NCBI GenBank assembly: GCA_964530825.1
Contig: CAZHCA010000039.1
Location: forward strand, 1-18,411
From: CAZHCA01 sp964530825
GTDB taxonomy: Bacteria > Bacteroidota > Bacteroidia > Chitinophagales > Saprospiraceae
DNA length: 18,411 nt
Reading direction: 5' to 3'
Below are positions 8,038 through 13,726 of the stretch, piece by piece. A program made the position numbers and the translations under genes. Within the stretch, counting starts at the first letter, position 1. Every line of letters starts with the position of its first letter. A model generated the notes under the pieces. The model did not search any database, had not been told where the DNA came from, and was given only the letters and a program-made list of their open reading frames with translations.

Positions 8038-8227
8038 TCCAATGTTTTCTGCCGAAGCAATTGTCGTCCGGTAAGCCAGTATTCAGAAAGCCTCGACAGC
8101 GGTTCGCAAGGTGCGTTTAGCTCATCTTTGTTTTCAGGGAAGCAACAGGGAATCTCCAGTGTTTTCAATCCAACGCAAAAAATTGCGTTTTTTCCATGCA
8201 AAAACATCTACCAAGCACCTATTGGTG

Positions 8228-8257
8228 CAAAGATAAATGGAAATCGGTCTATTCAAA
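8228..8257 (-). promoter_or_regulatory. Bacteroidota-type promoter for infB
   Basis: On the minus strand a -33 box TTTG (8257-8254) is followed after 18 bases by a perfect -7 box TATCTTTG (8235-8228), matching the TTTG / TAnnTTTG consensus of the Bacteroidota primary sigma factor. The predicted start is near 8221, giving infB a leader of about 308 bases. The same -7 octamer occurs in the mqnC promoter. Confidence 0.65.
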
Positions 8258-8286
8258 TATTTTGTGTGCCAAAATGAAAACGGTCG

Positions 8287-8317
8287 AAACCGCTTCCGCG
8301 CTTCTTCAGGCCGGTTT
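8287..8317 (-). terminator. Possible terminator after nusA
   Basis: AAACCG (8287-8292) and CGGTTT (8312-8317) form a 6-bp stem with a 19-base loop. A T7 tract follows on the plus strand, while on the minus strand an A-tract precedes it. Shortly downstream on the minus strand comes a second small hairpin (CGGT-TTCG-ACCG, 8292-8281) ending in TTTT. It would close the rimP-nusA transcript just before the infB promoter. The large loop makes this a weak call. Confidence 0.3.
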
Positions 8318-8444
8318 TTTTGTTCGTTGGTCAGTTCTGAGATGAAGATATTGCGCTGTGATTTAATGAATAAGAAATATACTGTAAAGCACAAAGATTT
8401 TCAAGTGCTTAGTTAAAGCCAGCCATAGCACTACTCCGATAACG

Positions 8445-8484
8445 GAAGAAAGCAGAAATAAGTTTCCGCATTTCCGCTTTCTTC
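8445..8484 (-). terminator. Strong hairpin just downstream of nusA
   Basis: GAAGAAAGCAGAAAT (8445-8459) pairs with ATTTCCGCTTTCTTC (8470-8484) along 15 positions with one A-C mismatch, enclosing a 10-base loop. It begins 20 bases after the nusA stop codon. No long T-run follows on the minus strand, so it may be a 3'-end stabilising structure rather than a pure intrinsic terminator. Confidence 0.5.
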
Positions 8485-8504
8485 TCTAGCTGCAGTGCGT
8501 TCAG

Positions 8505-9752
8505 TTAATTCTCATCCTCTTCGAACTCGGTGGCCAGGATATCCATGATTTCTTCGATGGTCTCTTCTTCCAAATCGGTTCGGCGCAGCAGTTCTTGTTT
8601 ATTCAAAGCCAGAACGCTACGTGCCGTATCGCATCCGATGCCCTTGAGTATGTCAATCACCCAGTCTTCGATCTCATCAGAGAATTCGTCAAGGTCGACA
8701 TCTTCGTACACCTCATCCAGCACCTCGTTGCGGAAAACGTCGATTTCGTATCCGGTCAGCTGACTAGCTAACTTGATATTGGAGCCTCCCCTTCCGATGG
8801 CAAGCGATACCTGGTCGGGTTCCAGAAAGACCTTAGCCCGTTGTTCTTCCTCTAGGATCTGGATACTCGTCACCTTGGCCGGTGTCAGGGCACGTTGGAT
8901 AAACAGGGTAGTATTGTTAGTGAAATTGACAATATCGATATTCTCGTTGCGCAACTCCCGCACGATGCCATGGATGCGAGATCCTTTCATACCTACGCAG
9001 GCACCCACCGGATCGATGCGATCATCGTAGGATTCCACGGCGACTTTGGCGCGCTCACCCGGGATGCGCACGATCTTGCGCACGGTGATGAGGCCATCCT
9101 CGATTTCGGGTACTTCCTGCTCGAGCAGTTTTTCCAGGAAAACATTATCAGTACGGGAGACGATAACAACCGGATTGTTGTTTTTCATTTCTACGTTCGA
9201 GATGACGCCTCGAACCATATCGCCCTTGCGGAAGAAGTCGCCCTTGATCATTTCCGATCGGGGCATAATCAGCTCCGTGCCGGTCGCATCGTCAAGGATA
9301 AGCAACTCTTTTTTCAGGATCTGATGGACCTCGCCGGTGATGATATCCCCTACGCGGTCGCTGTAGCGACGGTAGACCTCGTCTTTTTCCAGCTCCATGA
9401 TGCGGGAAATGAGAGTCTGGCGCGCAGCCATGATGGCGCGACGACCGAACTCCTCAAGCGTCAGTTGCTCATAGCATTCCTCCCCGATTTCGTACTCTTC
9501 ATCGATCGACAGGGCTTCCGAAATCGATATCTGCGAGCGATCGTCGGTTACCTCGCCGTCGGGGACAATCTCGCGCACTCTCCAAAGTTCCAGGTCCCCC
9601 TTTTGGGTATTGACGATGACGTCAAAGTTTTCGTCCGAACCGTATTTCTTGCGGATCAGTGTGCGGAATACATCTTCCAGCACCCGGACCATAGTGGGCC
9701 GGTCAATGTTCTTTCCGGATTTAAAATCGGCAAATGTTTCTACCAGATTCAT
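8505..9752 (-). CDS. nusA: Transcription elongation/termination factor NusA
   Basis: A 415-residue RNA-polymerase-binding factor that modulates pausing, termination and antitermination. The N-terminal RNAP-binding domain covers about 1-125. The S1 domain is at about 131-201 (DRVGDIITGEV...VVIVSRT), and KH1 contains DPVGACVGMKGSRI (247-260). KH2 contains LAIGRGGSNIKLASQ (317-331). A roughly 75-residue acidic C-terminal extension (about 341-415) looks helical, with a helix-hairpin-helix-like GIGCDTARSVLALN. I chose the ATG at 9752; two upstream in-frame TTG codons (9761, 9758) are less likely. The start is 9 bases after the rimP stop, so the pair is co-transcribed. Two hairpins follow the stop. 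NusA is known to regulate its own operon by termination in E. coli and B. subtilis; see the rimP leader. Confidence 0.95.
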   Translation of the reverse strand: MNLVETFADFKSGKNIDRPTMVRVLEDVFRTLIRKKYGSDENFDVIVNTQKGDLELWRVREIVPDGEVTDDRSQISISEALSIDEEYEIGEECYEQLTLEEFGRRAIMAARQTLISRIMELEKDEVYRRYSDRVGDIITGEVHQILKKELLILDDATGTELIMPRSEMIKGDFFRKGDMVRGVISNVEMKNNNPVVIVSRTDNVFLEKLLEQEVPEIEDGLITVRKIVRIPGERAKVAVESYDDRIDPVGACVGMKGSRIHGIVRELRNENIDIVNFTNNTTLFIQRALTPAKVTSIQILEEEQRAKVFLEPDQVSLAIGRGGSNIKLASQLTGYEIDVFRNEVLDEVYEDVDLDEFSDEIEDWVIDILKGIGCDTARSVLALNKQELLRRTDLEEETIEEIMDILATEFEEDEN

Positions 9753-9761
9753 AGTCAACAA

Positions 9762-10247
9762 TTAAAATGAGATCTTAACGATCGATTCCTCGATATGATC
9801 GAAAGGGACGATCCGTTGAATTATTTCCTTTTTCTTCTTCTTTCCTTTAACCTCCTCCTCCAGGGTAAGCGTGAGGTCGTTCACTTCGATCAGTTTACCC
9901 TCTACCGTTTTCCCATCTTGCATTTTAACGGCCAGCTTACGTCCCACATTACGCGGATACTGCCGCCAAAGTGTGAGTGGCCGGCCAACGCCCGGTGAGG
10001 AAACTTCCAGTACGTAGCTTTCCCCTATCCATTGTCCTTCGTCGAGATACTGCTCTAGATAGCGACTGACTTTGCGACACTGCTCGAAGCTGATTCCGTA
10101 GTCGCTGTCAATGAATACAGCAATCTTTGTAGGGCCGCGCTGCTTGACTTCGATCAGAAAACAGTCCTCAAATTCGGGCTCCGCAAATTTTTGGTTGACC
10201 AGTTCCTCTATCTTTCCAATGATGTCCAAACGCTCTTTTTTTCCCAC
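9762..10247 (-). CDS. rimP: Ribosome maturation factor RimP
   Basis: A 161-residue (from GTG) cytosolic protein needed for 30S subunit assembly, binding early to the S12/16S region. The N-terminal alpha/beta domain runs to about residue 85 (ERLDIIGKIEELVNQKF; VFIDSDYGISFEQC), with the hallmark YVLEVSSPGVGRPL at the domain junction. An SH3-like C-terminal domain follows, with a lysine run (GKKKKKE) near the end. The open frame extends upstream to an ATG at 10379 (205 residues), but that would translate straight through the 10276-10307 palindrome and begins upstream of the predicted promoter. The GTG at 10247 gives the normal RimP length of about 155-160, so I prefer it. It is the first gene of the rimP-nusA transcript. 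Confidence 0.9.
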   Translation of the reverse strand: MGKKERLDIIGKIEELVNQKFAEPEFEDCFLIEVKQRGPTKIAVFIDSDYGISFEQCRKVSRYLEQYLDEGQWIGESYVLEVSSPGVGRPLTLWRQYPRNVGRKLAVKMQDGKTVEGKLIEVNDLTLTLEEEVKGKKKKKEIIQRIVPFDHIEESIVKISF

Positions 10248-10275
10248 GGTAAAACGAATCTGACGATGATCCAAT

Positions 10276-10307
10276 AAAAAGAGGGAACCGATCGGTTCCC
10301 TCTTTTT
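10276..10307 (-). promoter_or_regulatory. Perfect 32-base palindrome in rimP leader (attenuator candidate)
   Basis: AAAAAGAGGGAACCGA (10276-10291) is followed immediately by its exact complement. On the minus strand the stem is flanked by an A-tract and ends in TTTTT, then A, TT and GG, so it looks like an intrinsic terminator. It begins about 14 bases after the predicted rimP start site and ends 28 bases before the GTG. The T7 on the plus strand means it could also block antisense readthrough. Confidence 0.6.
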
Positions 10308-10327
10308 TTCCCTATCAGAATTAACTA

Positions 10328-10335
10328 CAAATGTA
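10328..10335 (-). promoter_or_regulatory. -7 box of the rimP-nusA promoter
   Basis: TACATTTG on the minus strand matches TAnnTTTG exactly. No good -33 box is visible at the expected distance (AAGC instead of TTTG), so it may need help or be weak. The predicted start is near 10321, upstream of the palindrome and of the GTG start of rimP. Confidence 0.45.
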
Positions 10336-10413
10336 AGTAAAATTTGTTTATCCTGCTTGCATAGCTGACCTTCATCCATTTTTCTATTTCAGAAAAAAAT
10401 GAAAATTCAGTGG

Positions 10414-10443
10414 TTGGGGTCAACCGCCCAATTTTTATCTTTG
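10414..10443 (+). promoter_or_regulatory. Bacteroidota-type promoter for mqnC
   Basis: TTG (10414-10416), 19 bases, then TATCTTTG (10436-10443), an exact TAnnTTTG. The predicted start is near 10450, leaving a leader of about 97 bases before the mqnC ATG. It is divergent from the rimP promoter, with the two -7 boxes about 100 bases apart. Confidence 0.65.
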
Positions 10444-10467
10444 TTCAAGGTGTGACTTAAAAAAAGG

Positions 10468-10515
10468 CCGGGGTTAGGTTATCCACTAAATGGAACCTGC
10501 GCCGTTTTGACCCGG
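10468..10515 (+). promoter_or_regulatory. Structured 5' leader of mqnC
   Basis: In the mqnC leader CCGGG (10468-10472) can pair with CCCGG (10511-10515). This encloses a stem AGGT-(TA)-TCCA (10476-10485) with TGGA-ACCT (10491-10498) around the loop CTAAA. The fold ends about 30 bases before the ATG. I do not recognise a known riboswitch class; it may be regulatory or a chance fold. Confidence 0.35.
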
Positions 10516-10546
10516 TAGATTACTTTTTAATTGAAAACGCGAGATC

Positions 10547-11689
10547 ATGAATACAGATGCCCTACTGCATCGCGCTCTCAATCTGGAGCCCTTAATGGCC
10601 GAAGAAGGGGTTTTTCTTCTCGAAAATGCCTCCACTGCAGAATTGATGTACACAGCTAATAAATTACGTCAGTGTCACGTGCCTGGCAATGTGGTGACCT
10701 GGATTATTGACCGGAATTCCAACACGACTAATGTTTGTATTGCGAATTGTAAATTTTGCAATTTCTACCGCCGCCCCGGCCACGAAGAGGCTTACATTAC
10801 TACCATTGAAGAGTACAAGCAAAAAATCGAAGAGACCTTTCGGCTCGGCGGAGAGCAACTGTTGCTGCAGGGAGGACACCACCCTGATTTGGGCTTACAG
10901 TATTACGTCGACCTTTTTCGTGAGTTGAAATCCTTGTATCCCAACCTGAAACTGCACGCACTTGGCCCCCCTGAGGTTGCCCATATTACGAAGCTGGAAA
11001 AATCGACACACACGGAAGTATTACGGGCGCTAAAGGAAGCGGGATTGGACTCTCTGCCTGGCGCTGGCGCCGAGATCCTCAGCGATCGAGTTCGGCGGCT
11101 CATTTCCAAAGGAAAGTGTGGTGGTCAGGAGTGGCTGGATATTATGCGTGCGGCCCATCAATTGCGCATTACCACATCGGCGACCATGATGTTCGGTCAT
11201 ATCGAAACCAATCAGGAGCGCATGGAGCATCTTGTTGCTCTGCGCGAAGTGCAGGACGAGAAGCCGGCGGATGCCAAAGGTTTTATCGCCTTCATTCCCT
11301 GGCCTTTCCAGGATGAAGATACGATCCTCAAGCGCCTGAAGCGGGCGCGCAACACGACTACGGGCGACGAATACGTGCGCATGATCGCCCTGAGCAGGAT
11401 CATGCTGCCCAACATTCCCAATATTCAAGCATCCTGGCTAACCGTTGGTAAACAGGTCGGGCAACTTTGCCTGCACGCCGGGGCAAACGACTTCGGAAGT
11501 ATCATGATCGAGGAAAATGTAGTCTCGGCCGCTGGAGCCCGGTTCCGTTTCACAGCCGATGGCATACAGGAGGCAATTCGCGAAGCCGGATATGTCCCTC
11601 AACTACGCAACCAGCAGTACGAGTACCGCGAGCTACCGGGCCACATTGAACAACAGGAACTGGATCGGTCTGCATTGATTGTAGACTAA
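10547..11689 (+). CDS. mqnC: Cyclic dehypoxanthinyl futalosine synthase (radical SAM)
   Basis: A 380-residue radical SAM enzyme of the futalosine route to menaquinone. MqnC cyclises dehypoxanthine futalosine to its cyclic form. The [4Fe-4S]-binding motif is C64-x3-C68-x2-C71 (CIANCKFCNF) in the order NVCIANCKFC, and a QGG motif is at 108-110. Further blocks are the GAGAEIL segment, MMFGHIET, and the FIPWPFQ block. The FIPWPFQ motif and DRNSNTTNVC favour MqnC over its relative MqnE, which typically has NPTNVC and FSR after the cluster. Length is near the usual 370-380. The window has no other mqn gene, so the pathway genes are scattered. The ATG start is the first in frame after the predicted promoter. 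Confidence 0.92.
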   Translation: MNTDALLHRALNLEPLMAEEGVFLLENASTAELMYTANKLRQCHVPGNVVTWIIDRNSNTTNVCIANCKFCNFYRRPGHEEAYITTIEEYKQKIEETFRLGGEQLLLQGGHHPDLGLQYYVDLFRELKSLYPNLKLHALGPPEVAHITKLEKSTHTEVLRALKEAGLDSLPGAGAEILSDRVRRLISKGKCGGQEWLDIMRAAHQLRITTSATMMFGHIETNQERMEHLVALREVQDEKPADAKGFIAFIPWPFQDEDTILKRLKRARNTTTGDEYVRMIALSRIMLPNIPNIQASWLTVGKQVGQLCLHAGANDFGSIMIEENVVSAAGARFRFTADGIQEAIREAGYVPQLRNQQYEYRELPGHIEQQELDRSALIVD

Positions 11690-11707
11690 ATCCATTGCTC
11701 TTTAAAG

Positions 11708-11738
11708 TTGGTTAATCATCGGGCATCGCTTATACTTG
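11708..11738 (+). promoter_or_regulatory. Probable promoter of the PNP gene
   Basis: TTG (11708-11710), 20 bases, then TATACTTG (11731-11738), which differs from TAnnTTTG at one position. The predicted start is about 12 bases before the ATG. The gene could also be read from mqnC, 68 bases upstream. Confidence 0.4.
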
Positions 11739-11757
11739 CTACCGCAATTGATCCGCA

Positions 11758-12597
11758 ATGAATCTATACAACCAAATCCAGGAAGTGGTAGCGGCTATCC
11801 GGGGTCAGACTGATTTCCAACCGTCCTTCGGCATAGTACTCGGTACCGGGATGAGCAAACTAACCGACCAAATCGAGGTCGTCAAAAAAATTCCCTATTC
11901 CTCCATCCCCCATTTTCCGGAGGCTACTGTACAGAGTCATCGGGGGGAATTGGTTTTCGGTCGCCTAGATGGTGTTCCTGTAGTAGCGATGGCCGGTCGT
12001 TTCCATTACTATGAGGGGTACACCATGCAACAGGTGACCTTCCCCATTCGCGTCCTCAAGTTTTTAGGTATACAACGCCTCCTGATTTCCAATGCAGCGG
12101 GGAGCGTCAACCAGCATATATACGCCGGCGATCTGGTTTTTATTAAAGATCACATCAATTTGCACGCCGAGCACCCCTTACGCGGTCTGAACGACGAGCG
12201 CCTAGGGCCGCGTTTTCCCGACATGTTGCATACCTACGATCGGCAACTCAACCGGAGAGCTCTGGAGATTGGCCGGGCAGCAGGAGTGCGGGTACATGAA
12301 GGTGTATACCTCGGACTGCAGGGCCCTAACCTGGAGACGCCTGCGGAATACAATTTTGCTCACATCATCGGCGCCGACGTGGTGGGCATGTCTACCATCC
12401 CGGAAGTGCTCGTCGCCCGACACATGGAGCTACCCCTTTTGGTGGTCTCCGTAGCTACAAACCGGTGCTATCCCATCGAGGAGCTTACGCCTACTTCGGT
12501 CGAGGAAGTCATTGCGGTAGCTGCCGAAGCAGAGCCTCGACTGGGAACCATCATTCGGCGCCTGCTTAGGGAATTGCACGAAGAATCAATGGCGTAA
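11758..12597 (+). CDS. punA: Purine nucleoside phosphorylase, PNP family 2
   Basis: A 279-residue cytosolic enzyme that splits purine nucleosides with phosphate to a free base and (deoxy)ribose 1-phosphate. It belongs to the trimeric, mammalian-type PNP family: GIVLGTGMSKL (25-35), HRGELVFG (61-68), GRFHYYEGY (80-88), SNAAGSVN (111-118), GPNLETPAE (189-197) and MSTIPE (211-216). H61, R81, H83, E192 and N235 occupy the phosphate- and base-binding positions of the family. The Asn at 235 (VATN) points to 6-oxopurines (inosine, guanosine), inferred from human PNP N243. It follows mqnC, whose pathway releases hypoxanthine, so a purine-salvage link is possible but unproven. The 3' end overlaps a putative minus-strand micro-ORF by 12 bases. 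Confidence 0.93.
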   Translation: MNLYNQIQEVVAAIRGQTDFQPSFGIVLGTGMSKLTDQIEVVKKIPYSSIPHFPEATVQSHRGELVFGRLDGVPVVAMAGRFHYYEGYTMQQVTFPIRVLKFLGIQRLLISNAAGSVNQHIYAGDLVFIKDHINLHAEHPLRGLNDERLGPRFPDMLHTYDRQLNRRALEIGRAAGVRVHEGVYLGLQGPNLETPAEYNFAHIIGADVVGMSTIPEVLVARHMELPLLVVSVATNRCYPIEELTPTSVEEVIAVAAEAEPRLGTIIRRLLRELHEESMA

Positions 12598-12681
12598 AAT
12601 CTTTACGACTGCCCAACCGATAAGGCCAACGATGACCAGTAATAGTAAGAGTGTAAGCGGGTTTTCGACTAATACTGCCAT
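12586..12681 (-). CDS. Putative 31-residue single-pass membrane peptide
   Basis: An ATG at 12681 opens a 31-codon frame ending in TGA at 12586. The peptide starts MAVLVENP, has an uninterrupted hydrophobic core of about 18 residues (LTLLLLLVIVGLIGWAVV) and ends in the basic tail KILRH. This is the ordered pattern of a small N-out or N-in single-pass membrane protein, not of random sequence. It overlaps the punA stop tail-to-tail by 12 bases and lies about 97 bases downstream of the lipoprotein gene on the same strand, so it may share that transcript. No clear promoter of its own was found. Function unknown. Confidence 0.5.
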   Translation of the reverse strand: MAVLVENPLTLLLLLVIVGLIGWAVVKILRH

Positions 12682-12778
12682 TTGGGACCTGGCTTTAATT
12701 AAGCCGTAGAGCCGGCTAGCATGATACTTACAATAATTTGTTGAATAAGCACAGTACGGAGAAAAAGGATTATTCCAA

Positions 12779-13450
12779 TTATTTGCTTTCTGTCCGGTAA
12801 CGCTTCTTCAGTTCGTACTTTTTGGCGGCGAGTTCGAAGTTCTCCAGGCTTTTCTGGAAGCTACGTACGGCGGTCGCATAATTGTCGCCGGTTATACCCA
12901 GCAGGAAACTATTTGGGAAAGGATCTTCTAACGGAAGCAAATTGCGATCCTGGATGACGAGGGCGCTGCGGCCGTCAGTCCCGGCTGTCTTCCGCACCGT
13001 GCCGTCTGCTTGCTTCGTGGTATAGAGGGCATCGTAAGCTTCACCCAGAGAAGCCGTAAACAGCGGTGGGTCGATAGCCTCGGCACCTACCGGCAGAAAT
13101 TCGTCATTATAGAGTGCTATGTCGGCCAATTGACCATCTCGGACTTTGCCGGCATCTTCCGAAAAAAAGAAATAAACTTTATTGTAATCATAGTATTGCC
13201 GGAAGGCGCGAACGATCTCTTCATTGGTTTCTTTTTGCCGTTCGATAGCCTCGGCCGCTTCCTCGGAATAACCCGCCTTACGCAGACGTTCGGCCTTGGT
13301 GGTACTGGTTTGTAAACGTACCAAGAGTGTTCCTTGCTGCAGTTGTTCCAGTTGAGCATACGCTTTTTCTTTACGTAGCCGGGCACTTTTGCAGCTTGCT
13401 GTTAAAAGGCTGAAGCTCAACAGCACCATTCCTACAGATATGATTCTCAT
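12779..13450 (-). CDS. Hypothetical lipoprotein
   Basis: A 223-residue secreted lipoprotein. A basic start (MR), a hydrophobic stretch and the lipobox LTASC (16-20) predict cleavage and lipidation at C20, with Lys at the +2 position. The mature part opens with a charged, coiled-coil-prone helix (about 22-85, heptad-like KEKAYAQLEQLQQ..., EEAAEAIERQKETNEEIV). A mixed domain follows with a YNKVYFFFSEDAGKV strand and a DGRSALVIQDRNLL segment, then another amphipathic helical tail (AVRSFQKSLENFELAAKKYE). No named domain is recognised. Similar helix-containing lipoproteins are common in Bacteroidota envelopes, but the role here is unknown. The ATG is the only sensible start, since it places the signal peptide first. 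Confidence 0.8.
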   Translation of the reverse strand: MRIISVGMVLLSFSLLTASCKSARLRKEKAYAQLEQLQQGTLLVRLQTSTTKAERLRKAGYSEEAAEAIERQKETNEEIVRAFRQYYDYNKVYFFFSEDAGKVRDGQLADIALYNDEFLPVGAEAIDPPLFTASLGEAYDALYTTKQADGTVRKTAGTDGRSALVIQDRNLLPLEDPFPNSFLLGITGDNYATAVRSFQKSLENFELAAKKYELKKRYRTESK

Positions 13451-13556
13451 GATCTTGCCGACTTTAGGAGCACTTATTAAATAAAATTTTTATGATTGAG
13501 CGACGGGTAGCCAATCGATGGAAGTCTAAACAATCTCTTTGGTTTTACCGGCAAAA

Positions 13557-13715
13557 CTAGGGCGAAAAGGTGTACTTTCCAGCTGCCTGATCAAGTTCTT
13601 TCAACACCTGACGACCTTTGTGTGTTAATTGGAGGTATCCTGCCTGATGTGGGATCCACAAACGCTTTACCGGCAAGCTGCCACCCGTAGTAGGTGGGTT
13701 AATTTTCCATTCCAA
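13557..13715 (-). CDS. Possible small winged-helix-like ORF before uvrA
   Basis: A minus-strand frame of 52 codons from a TTG at 13715 (or 59 from a GTG at 13736, inside uvrA) to TAG at 13557. The peptide contains INPPTTGGSLPVKRLWIPH, then GYLQLTHKGRQVLKELDQ. The latter resembles the final wing and recognition-helix stretch LTxKGRxxLxxLD of MarR/PadR-type regulators. Codon use looks natural and the frame ends cleanly. Weak points are the lack of an ATG, the position between divergent genes, and the short length. It may be a tiny gene, a fragment of a lost regulator, or chance. If real it would run ahead of the lipoprotein gene, 107 bases downstream. Confidence 0.3.
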   Translation of the reverse strand: MEWKINPPTTGGSLPVKRLWIPHQAGYLQLTHKGRQVLKELDQAAGKYTFSP

Positions 13716-13726
13716 ATGTGGAGCAT

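Larger units (their letters stand above)
7914..8504. other. Long nusA-infB intergenic region (promoter and hairpins)
   Basis: 591 bases without a convincing gene between nusA and infB, where related genomes usually have the genes close together. Reading on the minus strand it holds two hairpins after nusA, a good promoter, and a roughly 308-base infB leader. The leader contains AACGCAA/TTGCGTT (8172-8189 area), a terminator-like hairpin with T7 at 8008-8037, and an imperfect GC stem at about 7957-7975. ORFs of 68 residues (8001-8207, -) and 86 residues (8134-8394, -) cross the promoter or the hairpins and have cysteine- or phenylalanine-rich compositions, so I do not accept them as genes. Confidence 0.6.

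Noticed and set aside
8001..8394. Two minus-strand ORFs (68 and 86 residues) between nusA and infB
   Set aside because: They run across the predicted infB promoter or terminator-like hairpins and have unlikely compositions.
8895..9770. 291-residue plus-strand ORF antisense to nusA
   Set aside because: A shadow of nusA codon bias, with no recognisable domain or promoter.
10248..10379. N-terminal extension of RimP to an ATG at 10379
   Set aside because: It would translate the palindrome and begin upstream of the predicted start site; the GTG at 10247 gives the normal length.
1..10513. Shared decamer GTTTTGACCC at 1-10 and 10504-10513
   Set aside because: Repeated 10-mers are expected by chance in a window this size, and the flanks differ.
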